DNA from: Acidobacteriota bacterium
GTDB lineage: Bacteria > Acidobacteriota > Blastocatellia > Pyrinomonadales > Pyrinomonadaceae
Direction of reading: 5' to 3'
Assembly (NCBI GenBank): GCA_003223935.1
Contig: QHXQ01000051.1
Span: forward strand, 1 to 64,000
Length of the DNA stretch: 64,000 bases
Made by a program: the position numbers and the translations under genes. Every line of letters begins with the position of its first letter. Position 1 is the first letter of the stretch. This document shows positions 31,681 to 44,202 of this stretch, one piece after another. The notes below the pieces were generated by a model, which searched no databases, was not told where the DNA came from, and saw only the letters and a list, made by a program, of their open reading frames with translations.

Positions 31681-31708
31681 ATGCGCCGCGCGCAAGCAGA
31701 CATTGAAG

Positions 31709-31746
31709 CAGCCGACGATCATAACGATCATCGGCTGTTTCTTTTT
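31709..31746 (+). terminator. Rho-independent terminator after rpsU
   Basis: cagccgacgat / atcatcggctg stem followed by tttcttttt. Confidence 0.8.
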
Positions 31747-31791
31747 CACGTCGCATGTCGAGCGCGCCTCGCTTATTTTTTGCCGGCGCGC

Positions 31792-32373
31792 TTATTTTTT
31801 GTTGCCCCTCTTCCGCTTATCGCGCTGTTTCTTAAACTCGCGCACACCCTCCTTGACCAAAGCCTGCGCCCGCTTCGGCCCATGCCGGCCGAGCGGTTTG
31901 AAGACTTTCTCTTTCATCTCGTTATAAGAGACAAAGAAGTGCTCGATCTCTGCGACCAGATGGTCGTTCAATTGGCCGAGCCGGCGTATGCCCTTGTGAT
32001 CTTTCGCTTGGTCTGCCACGCCGATCAAACGGTCGTTGCGCGTCGTCTCTTCATCTTCAGTCTGCTCCGCCTCGATGACGCCGATCAGGCGCACCTCGAC
32101 GAGACAACCGACGAACGCCGGTTCGTCCATCAACACGAGCACGTCGAGCGCATCGCCATCGCCGCCCACAGTCGCAGGCACGAAGCCGAAATCGAACGGG
32201 AAGACCGCGCCCGCCGGCAAGACGCCGCTCAGCTTGAAGAGACCCAACTCTTCATCGTACTTGAACTTGTTCCGGCTGCCCTTCGGCGTATCAATGATGA
32301 CATACACCACTGCCTTCGCCGCAAAGGCCGCCAACCCGTCAAGCCGCACGCCGCCGACCGCTTTACTCGCCAT
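31792..32373 (-). CDS. ppa: Inorganic pyrophosphatase (family I)
   Basis: VYVIIDTPKGSRNKFKYDEELGLFKLSGVLPAGAVFPFDFGFVPAT, DGDALDVLVLMDEPAF. Confidence 0.9.
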   Translation of the reverse strand: MASKAVGGVRLDGLAAFAAKAVVYVIIDTPKGSRNKFKYDEELGLFKLSGVLPAGAVFPFDFGFVPATVGGDGDALDVLVLMDEPAFVGCLVEVRLIGVIEAEQTEDEETTRNDRLIGVADQAKDHKGIRRLGQLNDHLVAEIEHFFVSYNEMKEKVFKPLGRHGPKRAQALVKEGVREFKKQRDKRKRGNKK

Positions 32374-32479
32374 AAGCCTCCCCTTGCGCTCAAACAGACT
32401 GATAGCTGTAAACGATGCGATACCTTTACGCTATCGCACGCACACTTTCAACCTCTGCGCAACGTATGAGTTTGCGCGC

Positions 32480-32531
32480 AAAAAGACGTGCGACGCTCAC
32501 TGCCACAGCAATGAGCGTCGCACGTCTTTTT
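32480..32531 (-). terminator. Strong terminator hairpin downstream of the 32568-32885 gene
   Basis: Perfect 20-bp stem aaaaagacgtgcgacgctca / tgagcgtcgcacgtcttttt. Confidence 0.85.
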
Positions 32532-32567
32532 GTGTTTGGTGTTTTAGCTCAAGTAAGCAGCGCGCGC

Positions 32568-32885
32568 TTACCATCCTTGTCTCATCAACGGTTGCATCAT
32601 GGGCAGACGCGGCGGCAGTGTGTCTGACGACCGACGCGACGTGCGCATCGGCGGCGCGACATTCTCAAAGTAATCAACGGCGGCGACGTGCAAGCCCACA
32701 TCGCGGCCCAAACGCTCGCTCACGTACCACTTGTGCTCAATGATGCGCGGCCAAGCCGCCTGCGCCTCACGCGCGGAGACGTGGACGCCCGCGAGTGCGC
32801 GGCGCAACGCGCGGCGCTGGGCGGCGCGCTCCACTTCAACGCGCGTTCGCTCGATCACGTAATCAAGTTTGAATGGAATCGGCAT
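32568..32885 (-). CDS. Small conserved-looking protein, possibly DUF4032 C-terminal-like
   Basis: SD AAGGAGGTTAACCGAATG; IIEHKWYVSERLGRDVGLHVAAVDYFENV recalls DUF4032 C-terminus (by eye only). Confidence 0.65.
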   Translation of the reverse strand: MPIPFKLDYVIERTRVEVERAAQRRALRRALAGVHVSAREAQAAWPRIIEHKWYVSERLGRDVGLHVAAVDYFENVAPPMRTSRRSSDTLPPRLPMMQPLMRQGW

Positions 32886-33092
32886 TCGGTTAACCTCCTT
32901 TTGCCTCTGTTGCCATGCGCGCAGTCGCGCGTGCGACCACGCTTATTTAATGTGCACCTTCGTTGGCAATAGTTCGATGAGGAGTATAACGAGCCGGCTG
33001 TCGCGCGTGCCAATTGATTGTTATAATCCACGCGATTAAATCCCTTCATACCTGCGCGCGTTGGCCGGCAAGCTGCGGCCGGAGAGTCGTTT

Positions 33093-34071
<979 letters not shown>

Positions 34072-34079
<8 letters not shown>

Positions 34080-36909
34080 GCCTTTATGGGAAGTTGCAGA
34101 TCAGGCGCGGCGGCTGGCTGAATTGACGAGCCAAGCCGCGCCTGCGAAAGAAGCGCCGCTCAGGCGCGACGTGCGTTCGCTCGGCCGGCTGCTGGGCGAA
34201 GTCTTGCGCGAGCAAGCAGGTACTCAGTTCTTCGACGCGGTTGAAGAGTTACGCACGCTCGCGATCAGTCATCGTGAGTTGCACGCGCAGCAAGCGGCTC
34301 AGTCTGATGAGTTGCCCGATGAGCACGAGTTGATGGAGCGCGCGAGGCGTGTCGTCGGCGCGCTCGATCTGCCGACCGCTTATCGTCTGACTAAAGCCTT
34401 CGCGATCTATTTTGAACTGACCAACCTTGCCGAGACCAATCATCGCAAACGCCGCCGCCGCGCGGCACAGGTCGCGCCCACGCATCCCGCGCAGCCCGGT
34501 TCATTCTTGGGCACGCTGCGCCGTCTGCGCGCTACTAGCGTTGATGCGAAAACTGCGCGCGAGCTTTTGCAACGCATCGAAGTCGTGCCGGTCTTCACCG
34601 CGCACCCGACCGAAGTGGCGCGCCGCACAGTCCTCTTCAAACGCCGGCGCATCGCCGCGCATCTCGAACAACTCGACCGCCTGCCGCTCCCCGACGACGA
34701 AGCCGCCGCAGTCGCCAACGCGATCACCGCAGAGATCACTGCGCTCTGGCAGACAGACGAAGTGCGTCGCCGCCAGCCGACCGTGCGCGACGAGATCAAG
34801 ATGGGGCTTGATTACTATCCTGATAGTTTGATCGAGACGCTGCCGCGCCTCTACGAAAGCCTCGCCGCAGATTTTCACGCGGCTTATGGGGTTGAATTAT
34901 CTGCCCGTGATCTGCCCGCACTCGTGCGCTTCGGTTCTTGGATCGGCGGCGACCGCGACGGCAACCCTTACGTCACACCCGCATGCACGCGTGACGCCTT
35001 GCAGATGGCGCGGCGCGTCATTCTTGATCATTACGTCAACGCGACAACCGCGCTGCTTGATCGGCTCAGCGCCTCGACGCTGCAAGTGGCCGCTTCAACG
35101 GAACTGCAACACGCGCTCGCCGCTTACGCCGCCCGTTTCGCGGCCGTCAAACAGCAAGTGGAAGCACGCTCGCCTGATGAAGTGTACCGGCGCTTTCTCG
35201 TCTTCGTGCTGCACCGGTTGCGCGCTTCGGTTGACGTGCCGCCGCAAGCGGACGCTTACACGGGCGCACGCGAGTTCGCCGCTGATCTGGCGCTCATGCG
35301 CGCGAGCCTCACGGCGCATGCGGGCGAACGGATCGCTCGGCGTTGGCTCGATCCGTTGCTGCGACAGGTTGAGACGTTCGGCTTTCACCTGCACACGCTC
35401 GACGTGCGCCAACACGCGCGCGTCCACGCCCGCGCCGTGCGCGAACTGGCCCAAGCTGCGCCGCTTGGTGTCAGTAGCGATGAGACTGTTGAGCTTGATG
35501 AAGTTGCTGCGGCTGAGATTGACGCGACGGCTGCGTCGCTGCCCGCACCGCTCTCGACCGAGACGCGCACGCTGCTCGACACGATGCGCGGGGTCGCGCA
35601 GTTGAAGCGCGAGTTTCCGCCGGAAGCGATCCGCAGTTTCGTCATCAGTGGCGCACAGCAGAGCGCAGACGTGCGCGCTGTCGTCTGGTTGGCCGAGTCG
35701 TGCGGCGTGCGCGTCGCGGCCGATGAAAACGATCCGGGCTTGATGCCCGTGCCGCTCTTTGAGTCCATCGCAGATTTGCGTCGGTGTCCTGCGGTCTGTC
35801 GTGAGTTGTGGCAGGCGAGCGACTACGCGCGGCTGCTTGATTCGTGGGACCGGCGACAAGAGGTGATGCTCGGTTACTCGGACTCGAACAAAGACGGCGG
35901 CATGCTGACGAGCATCTGGGAGATTTACAAAGCGCATCGCGCGCTGCACGAAGTTGCGGCCGAATGCAACGTTCGTTTGCGTCTCTTTCACGGGCGCGGC
36001 GGGACGGTCGGGCGCGGCGGCGGGCCGACGCATCAAGCGATCCTCGCGCAGCCTGCGGGCGCATTCACCGGTGCGATCAAGATCACGGAGCAGGGCGAGG
36101 TCTTGAACTGGAAGTATGCCGATCCCATTTTGGCCGAGCGCAACCTTGAGTTGCTGATCGCCGCTGCGCTTGAATCGTTGACGCGCACGAATGAGACGAA
36201 GGGCACACAACACGATGAGTGGTTCGCGGCCATGGACGAGATGTCAACGGATGCGTTCGCGTTCTATCGTGAACAGATCGCAGACAACCCGGACATCGTG
36301 CCCTACTTCGAGCAGGCGACGCCGGTCGGCGAACTCGAACACGCGCGCATCGGCTCGCGCCCCGCGAAGCGCAGCGACCGGCGCGGACTCGCAGACCTGC
36401 GCGCCATCCCTTGGGTCTTCGGCTGGATGCAGAGCCGGCATGTCGTGCCCGCCTACTTCGGCGTCGGTCGCGCGCTTGAGCGCTTCGCCAATCGCAGCGC
36501 CGCCAACGAACAACTCTTGCGCGACATGCTCGTCGCCTTTCCGCTCTTCCAAGACCTGCTCAGCAACGTCGAGATCGGCATGGCTAAAGCCGATCTTGGC
36601 ATCGCGCGCCTGTACGCCGAACTCGTCGCAGATGAGCGTTTGCGCGAGCGCGTCTTCAAGCTGATTTGTACAGAGTCTCATCGCACGCGCCGCATGATTC
36701 TGCGGCTCACGGGCCACCGCGAGTTACTGGAAACCAACCCGGTGCTCGCCCGCTCGATCAAACTGCGCAACCCTTATGTTGACCCGATGAGTCTCATCCA
36801 AGTCGAACTCCTGCGCCGCAAACGTGCGGGCGAAGAGAGCGACGAACTCAACTACGCGCTCGCCGCCACGATCAACGGCATCGCGTCAGGTCTGCGCAAT
36901 ACGGGCTGA
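34072..36909 (+). CDS. ppc: Phosphoenolpyruvate carboxylase
   Basis: VFTAHPTEVARRTV, GGDRDGNPYVT, GYSDSNKDGGMLTS, FHGRGGTVGRGGGP, C-terminal NG..GLRNTG. Confidence 0.96.
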
Positions 36910-36992
36910 TCGCACTGTTCGCTTGTGAAGCACCTGAGCAACTCCGAATAAAGCTATACCGGATTGCAACCCAACATAAGGTAAAAGGAATT

Positions 36993-37060
36993 AACCACGA
37001 AATCACACGAACTGACAGACACAAAGGTTCGTGCTAGTCGCTTCGTGTGGTTTCGTGGTT
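36993..37060 (+). terminator. Inverted repeat downstream of ppc
   Basis: aaccacgaaatcacacgaa / ttcgtgtggtttcgtggtt, 19-bp stem with one G-U, then catctttctt. Confidence 0.6.
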
Positions 37061-37243
37061 CATCTTTCTTGTATTACGGCATGGGCCGTCGCTCAGGTTG
37101 AAACGAAATGGCCGCGATTAGCGTCCAATCAAGCGCAGCGTTTTTTTTTCGCGCCGGCAGCGCATTATCTGTAAACCTGACGGGCGGGTTCGGCGTATAG
37201 ACCTGCGACTGATAGTCACGCCTTACTGGGCTTAAATCGCGTC

Positions 37244-38488
37244 ATGAAATATTTTTACTCGTTCTACGCCGAATCTTTCCGCATTGCGCTGCAATCCATC
37301 CTCGCGCACAAGCTGCGCGCGTTCCTCACCTTGATCGGCATCATCATCGGCGTGGCGTCGGTCGTCCTTGTCGGCGCGGCCATCTCCGGTCTCAATACTT
37401 ATGTGATGGACAAGGTCGGGAAGATGTTGGGGACGAACCATTTCATGATCGCGCGCATGGTCAGTTCGGGCGAATTGTCGGAAGAAGAGTTGGAGCGGCG
37501 CATGCGGCGCAACCCGAAGTTGCAGTATGCCGACATGGAATGGTTGCAGGCGCAATGTCACACGTGCAGTGCCGTGGGCGCAGAGGTCGGGCACGGCACG
37601 AAGTTCGAGCAGGACGGCAAGACCTTCTACGGCGGCATCATCTTCGGCGTGACGGCGAACATGCTTGAGATCGAGGACAAGACGATCAGCGAAGGGCGTT
37701 TCATCGATCCGGCTGAAGTCGAACATGGGGAGCTTGTGACCGTGCTCGGCGCGGACATCAAGGACAAGTTCTTCCCCGACACGGATGCGATCGGCAAAGA
37801 GTTCAAAGTCGGCGGCATCCCGATGCGCGTCATCGGCGTCGAGGAGCGGCGCGGCCCCATCTTCGGCGACCTCGTTGATAAGCACGTCTATATTCCGATC
37901 ACCACGTTTGCGCGCCTCTTCGGTCGCCCGCAAGATTTGGCGATTCACGGCAAGGGCGCAACGCCGGGGCAGTTTCAACTGACGATTGAGGACGCGCGCC
38001 AAGCCTTGCGCAACTACCACAAGCTCGTCGGCAGCGCCGAAGATGATTTCGGGTTGGTCAACACGGAAGAGTTGCACGGGCAGATCGATCAGTTCACCGG
38101 CGCAATTGCTTTGGTCGTCACGCCGATCACTCTGATCTCGCTCGTCGTCGGCGGCATCGTCGTGATGAACATCATGCTCGTCTCTGTGACCGAGCGCACG
38201 TTTGAAGTCGGCTTGCGCAAAGCGCTGGGCGCGCGCCGCAAGCAGATACTGTTGCAATTCTTGATCGAGTCGGCGCTGTTGTGTGCCTTGGGCGGCATAC
38301 TTGGCTTGCTCTTGGCGGCCGGCGTCTCTTGGCTTGTCACTGTGCTGACGCCGATCACGATGACGATCACGATCTGGTACGTCATCCTCGCCATCGGCGT
38401 CTCAAGCAGCATCGGTCTCATCGCCGGCATCTATCCGGCCTTCAAAGCGTCGCGCCTCGATCCGATCATCGCGCTAACGAGAAACTAA
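37244..38488 (+). CDS. ABC transporter permease (MacB/FtsX type)
   Basis: N-terminal TM + periplasmic domain + [34 protein letters not shown]. Confidence 0.9.
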   Translation: MKYFYSFYAESFRIALQSILAHKLRAFLTLIGIIIGVASVVLVGAAISGLNTYVMDKVGKMLGTNHFMIARMVSSGELSEEELERRMRRNPKLQYADMEWLQAQCHTCSAVGAEVGHGTKFEQDGKTFYGGIIFGVTANMLEIEDKTISEGRFIDPAEVEHGELVTVLGADIKDKFFPDTDAIGKEFKVGGIPMRVIGVEERRGPIFGDLVDKHVYIPITTFARLFGRPQDLAIHGKGATPGQFQLTIEDARQALRNYHKLVGSAEDDFGLVNTEELHGQIDQFTGAIALVVTPITLISLVVGGIVVMNIMLVSVTERTFEVGLRKALGARRKQILLQFLIESALLCALGGILGLLLAAGVSWLVTVLTPITMTITIWYVILAIGVSSSIGLIAGIYPAFKASRLDPIIALTRN

Positions 38489-38500
38489 AGAGAGTCTGTT

Positions 38501-39778
38501 ATGCGTCTGCGTCTGCCCGGCTTTATCACTAAAGACATCCTTGCGATGGCGTTCGACTCGATTCGGGCGCACAAGTTTCGCAGCACCTTGACGGTGCTCG
38601 GCATCATCATCGGCGTGATGACCGTGATCGTCGTCGCGGCGCTCTTGATGGGCTTGCGCGGCAGCCTCGTCAAGATCGTTGAAGAGTATGGCGCAAACAA
38701 TATCTACGCCTTCCACTTGACGACGGGCATCACAGTCGGCGAGCGCGATCAGTCGGAGCGTGCGCGCAAGCCTTTAACGCCTGAGGACGGCGAGGCGATC
38801 AAGGAGCGCGCGAGCGCGGTCGAGGATGTCGTCTTCGACGTGCCGAACATCGGCGGCTGGGGTAGCGGCTTCGACGACACGATCAACAACAACGGTAAGA
38901 CCTACCGGCGCGGCAACACCGAAGCCGTCTCCGCGAACTACGCCGAAGTCGTCAACGTGCATCTGAAAGAAGGGCGCTTCATCAATGAGCAGGACGATGT
39001 CTATCGGCGCAACGTCGTCGTGCTCGGCGTCAATGCGGCCGAGGCGCTCTTTCCCGATCAACCCAACAACATCGTCGGCACGCACGTGAAGATGGGCGGC
39101 TACGTGTGGGAAGTGATCGGCGTGCTTGATAAGCGCAAGAGCACTTTTCTTGGCGAGAACGATGAAGACAACGCTGTGTTCGTGCCTTATCGCACGGGCT
39201 TGCAGGTCGCGCCCGGGCGTAAATTCCTGCTGCTCATCGTGCAGGCGAAGTCGGGTCTCAGACAAGAGGCTTACGATCAGACGGAAGAGATTTTGCGCCA
39301 ACGGCGCAACGTGAAGTTCACTGATCCGGACAACTTCGATCTGAAAACGGCCGATTCTTTCATCGGCCAGTTCGATAGTATCTTCGGCATGGTCGGCCTC
39401 ATCGCCATCGCGTTCTCCGGCATCGGCCTACTCGTCGGCGGCATCGGCGTGATGAACATCATGCTCGTCTCTGTGACTGAACGAACACAGGAGATCGGCG
39501 TGCGCAAAGCTATCGGCGCGCGGCGGCGCGACATCGTGAGTCAATTTTTGTATGAGGCGATGACGCTGACCTTGTTCGGCGGTGTGATCGGCGTCGTGCT
39601 CTCGTTCGGCGCGAGCCAACTGGTCATGCTCATCTGGCCTGCGCTGCCCGCAACCGTCCCGATGTGGGCGGTAGTGACGGGATTGTTGGTTTCAATTGGC
39701 ATCGGTCTCATCTTTGGCGTGTGGCCGGCAATGAAAGCGGCGCGGCTCGATCCGATTGAATGTCTGCGTTACGAATAG
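38501..39778 (+). CDS. ABC transporter permease (MacB/FtsX type)
   Basis: [38 protein letters not shown]. Confidence 0.9.
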   Translation: MRLRLPGFITKDILAMAFDSIRAHKFRSTLTVLGIIIGVMTVIVVAALLMGLRGSLVKIVEEYGANNIYAFHLTTGITVGERDQSERARKPLTPEDGEAIKERASAVEDVVFDVPNIGGWGSGFDDTINNNGKTYRRGNTEAVSANYAEVVNVHLKEGRFINEQDDVYRRNVVVLGVNAAEALFPDQPNNIVGTHVKMGGYVWEVIGVLDKRKSTFLGENDEDNAVFVPYRTGLQVAPGRKFLLLIVQAKSGLRQEAYDQTEEILRQRRNVKFTDPDNFDLKTADSFIGQFDSIFGMVGLIAIAFSGIGLLVGGIGVMNIMLVSVTERTQEIGVRKAIGARRRDIVSQFLYEAMTLTLFGGVIGVVLSFGASQLVMLIWPALPATVPMWAVVTGLLVSIGIGLIFGVWPAMKAARLDPIECLRYE

Positions 39779-39797
39779 AACGAGCAGAAAAAAATAG

Positions 39798-39838
39798 AGC
39801 GAGCGATTGAGATTCATCTCCCAATCGCTCGCTGTTCA
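39798..39838. terminator. Bidirectional terminator between convergent genes
   Basis: agcgagcgattg / caatcgctcgct perfect 12-bp stem; T-rich/A-rich flanks. Confidence 0.75.
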
Positions 39839-39885
39839 TTTGTGCGGTCGTGTTGTGCAAGCGCGCCCGCAGGCGTCTGTTTGTC

Positions 39886-40296
39886 TTAGCGCTGGATGTA
39901 CACGCGCCGGCCGTTACGCCAAATATATGTGCGTTGGCCGTAATAGAGACGCTGGCCTGGCGCGTAGTAGTAGCCGCGGCCCAAATGCCGGCCGGGATTG
40001 TAGCGATGCCGGAACGCCAGACGCTCCGCGCGCTCCTCGCGTCTGAATGCTGTGCGTTCGCCGCGTGCGCGCGTGCGCCAGTACGGGTTGTTGCCGTTGG
40101 TGAGCCGTTCGCTGCGCAGTTGCGTTCGGAACGTGCGCCGCTCGTACCGCTCGCGTTGATGGAATGCGCGCCGCTCGGCCCTGCGCTGGTCATGCCAGTT
40201 CTGCCCGTAAGTCGTGCTGCCAGCGCCGACGAACAACACAAGGCCGCACAGGAGTGCAACCACAAATTGTTTCAAATTAATTGCGCCAAATCTCAT
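39886..40296 (-). CDS. Small secreted Arg-rich protein
   Basis: SD aaggaggttcgtcATG; MRFGAINLKQFVVALLCGLVLFVGAGSTTYGQ signal peptide; ERRAFHQRERYERRTFRTQLRSERL repeats. Confidence 0.7.
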   Translation of the reverse strand: MRFGAINLKQFVVALLCGLVLFVGAGSTTYGQNWHDQRRAERRAFHQRERYERRTFRTQLRSERLTNGNNPYWRTRARGERTAFRREERAERLAFRHRYNPGRHLGRGYYYAPGQRLYYGQRTYIWRNGRRVYIQR

Positions 40297-40632
40297 GACG
40301 AACCTCCTTGCGTAATTTGCTTGACGAATGGTTGGCGCGGGTGTTCGAGACCCGTTACAACCGTCAACAAGTCGAACGGGGAGAGCGGCTGCAAACTGTA
40401 CAGTCTGCCGTGAATCTGTTTGGCTGATAGAAGAAGGGGCAAGCTTCATGCCGTCTGATGCGGTGTGAACGGGCAAGCGGTTGGCTTGGCAGACGGGCTT
40501 GTGCTACATTCAATTGCCGGAGCAAGCTGCCGTTTATCTCCCCGACAAAATCGGACGCTTTAATACTAATGATCACGCCGCCGTGCTCGGGCCGCTCGCT
40601 TGTCCGTGTGTCGTACTAATAGGAGTCGTTTC

Positions 40633-43600
40633 ATGTTGAGCCGTCGCCCTCGCTCGTTTTTGTCTGCGCTCCTCGCTCTAAGTCTCTTACTAACCGCGCT
40701 CGGCTCGGTCAAAGCAGGCACACCGCCGCCGCAACAGCCGAGCCAACAGATCACACAGGCCGAATGGTCGCTCAAACAAGGGCAGTCGCTCTTGCGGCGC
40801 AACCACGCCGATCAGTCGCTGCCGCTCTTCGAGTCGGCGCTCAAACAGTTCACAGACGCAGGCGACGAGGTCGGTGCTGCCGCCACGCACGATGCGCTCG
40901 GCGATGTGTACATCAGACAAGGGCAGTACGAGTTGGCGCTGCCGCACTACCAGACGGCCGCCGATTGGTATCACGCTTGGAACGAGACGGCGAACGCCAA
41001 TCTGATGTACGCCAAACTCGGCGAGGCTTTCTATCTCGCGGGGCGCGAGCCGGAGGCGCTCGCCGCCTTCGCCAAGATCAGCGAACAGGACAAGAACCGT
41101 CCGGGCGCGGGCGCAATCGTGGGCACGGGCAACGACGGCGACGGTAGACATAACAACAACGGCGGCGCGGGCGGCGCGGTCACGTTCGCTACGATCAGCG
41201 CCGCGTTCCTACCAACTCTGAACTGCGCCGCGTTCAAAAACAACCGCAACAACCAACCGCCGCAACAACCGACGGGGCCGCCCAACATGGGGCACGCGCC
41301 CGCAGGTCTCGACGGCATCGGGCGCATGGACTTGCGCGTCACGGACGATACGGGCCAGCCCGTGCAGAACGTTGACGCAGAGCTGGCCACAGATCGCCCG
41401 AACGGTTTTCATTGCACGTGCATGAACGTGAGCGACGAAACCGGGCGCGCTTTGATGAACCCGATCCACGTCGGCAAGGTGCTCAAACTCAAGTTGAAGG
41501 CGAACGGTTACGAGCCACAGGAGGTCGTCGTTGACCCGCAAACGTTGGCGCAGCCCTATCACGTCACGCTGCACCTGAAGGGCGGCCTGATGCCGATGGG
41601 TTCGGCAGCGCACAACGCGCTCTCGGCCGCGCAACCGAACAACGTCTCCGATGCGCCCAGTCCGGCGCGCACTTGCTTCGATTTCTACGCGCTCTACACG
41701 AGCTACGTGACGAGCGAACTCGGCCTCGGTCGCATCGCCTTCAACCATAACGATCTCAATTCGGCGCAGGCGCACTTTGCGAACATGCTGGCCGCAAGCG
41801 ACGATAACGCGCCGACCTCAAGTTTGTTGGCCGCGCGGCTCTATCGCGCCGTCGCGCGCACGAGTCTCGGCGACATCGCGCTCAAACAAGGGCAGTATCA
41901 GGACGCCGTCAAGTTCTACACGCAAGCGGCCGAAGGTGCGCGGGCCGACAATCGGCTCGAACTCGCTTGGGCCGCCGAGCGCGGCATCGGGCGCGCGCGT
42001 TGGTTGCAAGCAAACGGCGCACGCGATCCGCGCACCATGTTCCAACTGCGCGACGAAGCGCGCAAAGCCTATCGCACCGCGCTCGACGAGATCGAGACGC
42101 TCTTTGCCGGCAGCCTGCGCGGCGACGATGCGCGCACAAGTTTCCTCGCGCACACGCGAGATGTGTTTGACGAGGCCGCTGCTGTGTCGGCCGAGATGGC
42201 GCTCGCGGCTGCATCGGGCCAGATGCCCGTCGGCAATCAGGCGCTCGCACACGCGGCCGATGCGTCGGGGCCTTTGAGCGGACCGGCGTTCAGTTATGCG
42301 GTCGAAGCTTTTCGGATCACTGAGGAGGGGCGCGCACGTTCGCTGCTTGATCTCTTAAGCGAGTCGCACGCGGAGATCACACAGGGCGTGCCGGCCGAGT
42401 TATTGCAACGTCGAGCGGACAACCTTGAGCGCCAACAGCAGATCGCCGCCCTGCTCACAGGCGTGAGCGCAACCAACAGCGCGCCCAATCAGTCGCTCAC
42501 GAAGTTGGAAGCGGAGCTTGATCGGTTGTCGGCTGAAGCCGCGAGTCTGGAGAATCAACTACGCGCGTCAAGCCCGCGCTACAACATGCTCGTACGTCCG
42601 CAACCGCTCGCGCTCGCGGATGTGCAAACGCAGGTGCTCGACAACGACACGGTGCTGCTTGAATACAGTCTCGGCGATGAGCATTCATATCTTTGGGCGG
42701 TGACGCGGAACAACGGGCTGTCGCTCTATCGTCTGCCCACGCGCCGTGTGCTTGAACAACAGGCGAGCGCATTGCGCGATCAGTTAGTGCCAAGCGGTCA
42801 GCGCCGCGCCATCGCCGAGTTGACCGACGACACGCAGCACGGCCAGTCGGACGATGACGTGCGCGGTCTCAAACTCGGCGGCACGCCAATCGCGCCGGAG
42901 ACGGTCAAGGCTTACGCGAGCGCGGCCAACGCGCTCTATCAAACTATCGTCGCGCCCGCCGCCTCAGTCATCGCCAACAAGCGTCTGCTCATCGTCGCCG
43001 ACGGTGCGCTCGACTTCATTCCGTTCGAGGCGCTCGTCACTGATTCGACGGGCGCGGACTATTCGACGCTGCCGTATCTCGTCCAGACCAATGAGATCGT
43101 CTATGCGCCGTCGGCTTCGGTCGTCGCGGTCATACGGCAACAGAAGAACGGCGCTGCGCCGGGCGGGCAGAGGCTGTTGGTCATCGCCGATCCGGTTTTC
43201 GATGCGAGCGACCCACGCGCTAAGTCGGCGGCGAACACGATGCGCGGCGGCGTCGGCCGGCTCGCGCTCACGAGCGCCATCGGCGATGTGGCCAGTCTGA
43301 AACTCGCCAGCCTCAAACTCGTCCGGCTCGCGGGCACGCGCACAGAGGCGGAGCAGATCGCGCAACTGGCGCGCACCTCCGGCGCAAGCGCAGACGTGTG
43401 GCTCGACTTGGAGGCGAGCGAAGGGAACGTCGAGACGCGCGATCTGAGCCGCTATCGCGTACTCCATTTCGCCACGCACGGCTTGCTCGACGCCGAGCGG
43501 CCGCAGTTCACGGGTCTCGCGCTCGCGCCCGCAGGCGCAACAGACGCGGACGGCTTCTTGCGCGTGGGCGAGATTTTTAATTTGCGTCTGGGTAGCCCGC

Positions 43601-43899
43601 TTGTGATATTGTCTGCGTGCGAGACCGGACTGGGCAAAGAGAAGCGCGGCGAGGGCGTCATCGGTCTCACGCGCGCGTTTATGTATGCGGGCGCGCCGAC
43701 TGTGGGCGTGAGCCTCTGGTCGGTCGCTGATAAATCAACGGCTGAGTTGATGCCGGACTTCTACGGGCGTTTGCTCACCGGTCAAGCGGCGGGTGCGCCC
43801 GCCGCCCTGCGGGCCGCGCAACAACAGATGATCGCGGGCAAGCATTTCAGCGCGCCGTTTTACTGGGCCCCGTTCGTGCTGGTCGGCGACTGGCGTTAG
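40633..43899 (+). CDS. TPR-CHAT domain protein with internal carboxypeptidase-regulatory-like domain
   Basis: SD aggag; signal peptide; TPR units; RVLHFATHGLLD and VILSACETGLGK His/Cys dyad motifs of CHAT. Confidence 0.9.
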   Translation: MLSRRPRSFLSALLALSLLLTALGSVKAGTPPPQQPSQQITQAEWSLKQGQSLLRRNHADQSLPLFESALKQFTDAGDEVGAAATHDALGDVYIRQGQYELALPHYQTAADWYHAWNETANANLMYAKLGEAFYLAGREPEALAAFAKISEQDKNRPGAGAIVGTGNDGDGRHNNNGGAGGAVTFATISAAFLPTLNCAAFKNNRNNQPPQQPTGPPNMGHAPAGLDGIGRMDLRVTDDTGQPVQNVDAELATDRPNGFHCTCMNVSDETGRALMNPIHVGKVLKLKLKANGYEPQEVVVDPQTLAQPYHVTLHLKGGLMPMGSAAHNALSAAQPNNVSDAPSPARTCFDFYALYTSYVTSELGLGRIAFNHNDLNSAQAHFANMLAASDDNAPTSSLLAARLYRAVARTSLGDIALKQGQYQDAVKFYTQAAEGARADNRLELAWAAERGIGRARWLQANGARDPRTMFQLRDEARKAYRTALDEIETLFAGSLRGDDARTSFLAHTRDVFDEAAAVSAEMALAAASGQMPVGNQALAHAADASGPLSGPAFSYAVEAFRITEEGRARSLLDLLSESHAEITQGVPAELLQRRADNLERQQQIAALLTGVSATNSAPNQSLTKLEAELDRLSAEAASLENQLRASSPRYNMLVRPQPLALADVQTQVLDNDTVLLEYSLGDEHSYLWAVTRNNGLSLYRLPTRRVLEQQASALRDQLVPSGQRRAIAELTDDTQHGQSDDDVRGLKLGGTPIAPETVKAYASAANALYQTIVAPAASVIANKRLLIVADGALDFIPFEALVTDSTGADYSTLPYLVQTNEIVYAPSASVVAVIRQQKNGAAPGGQRLLVIADPVFDASDPRAKSAANTMRGGVGRLALTSAIGDVASLKLASLKLVRLAGTRTEAEQIAQLARTSGASADVWLDLEASEGNVETRDLSRYRVLHFATHGLLDAERPQFTGLALAPAGATDADGFLRVGEIFNLRLGSPLVILSACETGLGKEKRGEGVIGLTRAFMYAGAPTVGVSLWSVADKSTAELMPDFYGRLLTGQAAGAPAALRAAQQQMIAGKHFSAPFYWAPFVLVGDWR

Positions 43900-44202
43900 C
43901 GGCTGCGGCAGGCGAGCGGCCCGCGCACGCGAGACTCGCGCCGTTCGTTCTTTCTTCATCCGGCCAAACATCCGGCGCGCGCTTCGGCTGCGTAGCTACG
44001 ACGGACTACGCTGCTGGCGCAATAAAAAGCGGGAAACGAGAGCGACGCAAACATTCATCTCAAGCTTTGTCCGGCCCGCCCGGCAGAGCGTACAAGGGAA
44101 AGCGAAATTGGATCACGTAGATTAAGCTTGCCGACTGCAACGCACACACATTTGTCGCGTGCGACGCGGATGCAAGCGCGGTTGCTGAAGAGGAAATTGA
44201 TT

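Noticed and set aside
35095-36213. 372-aa minus-strand ORF opposite ppc
   Set aside because: ppc motifs are unambiguous on the plus strand; antisense frame artefact
37232-38257. 341-aa minus-strand ORF opposite the ABC permease
   Set aside because: Same antisense artefact; D/R/H-rich composition, no domain
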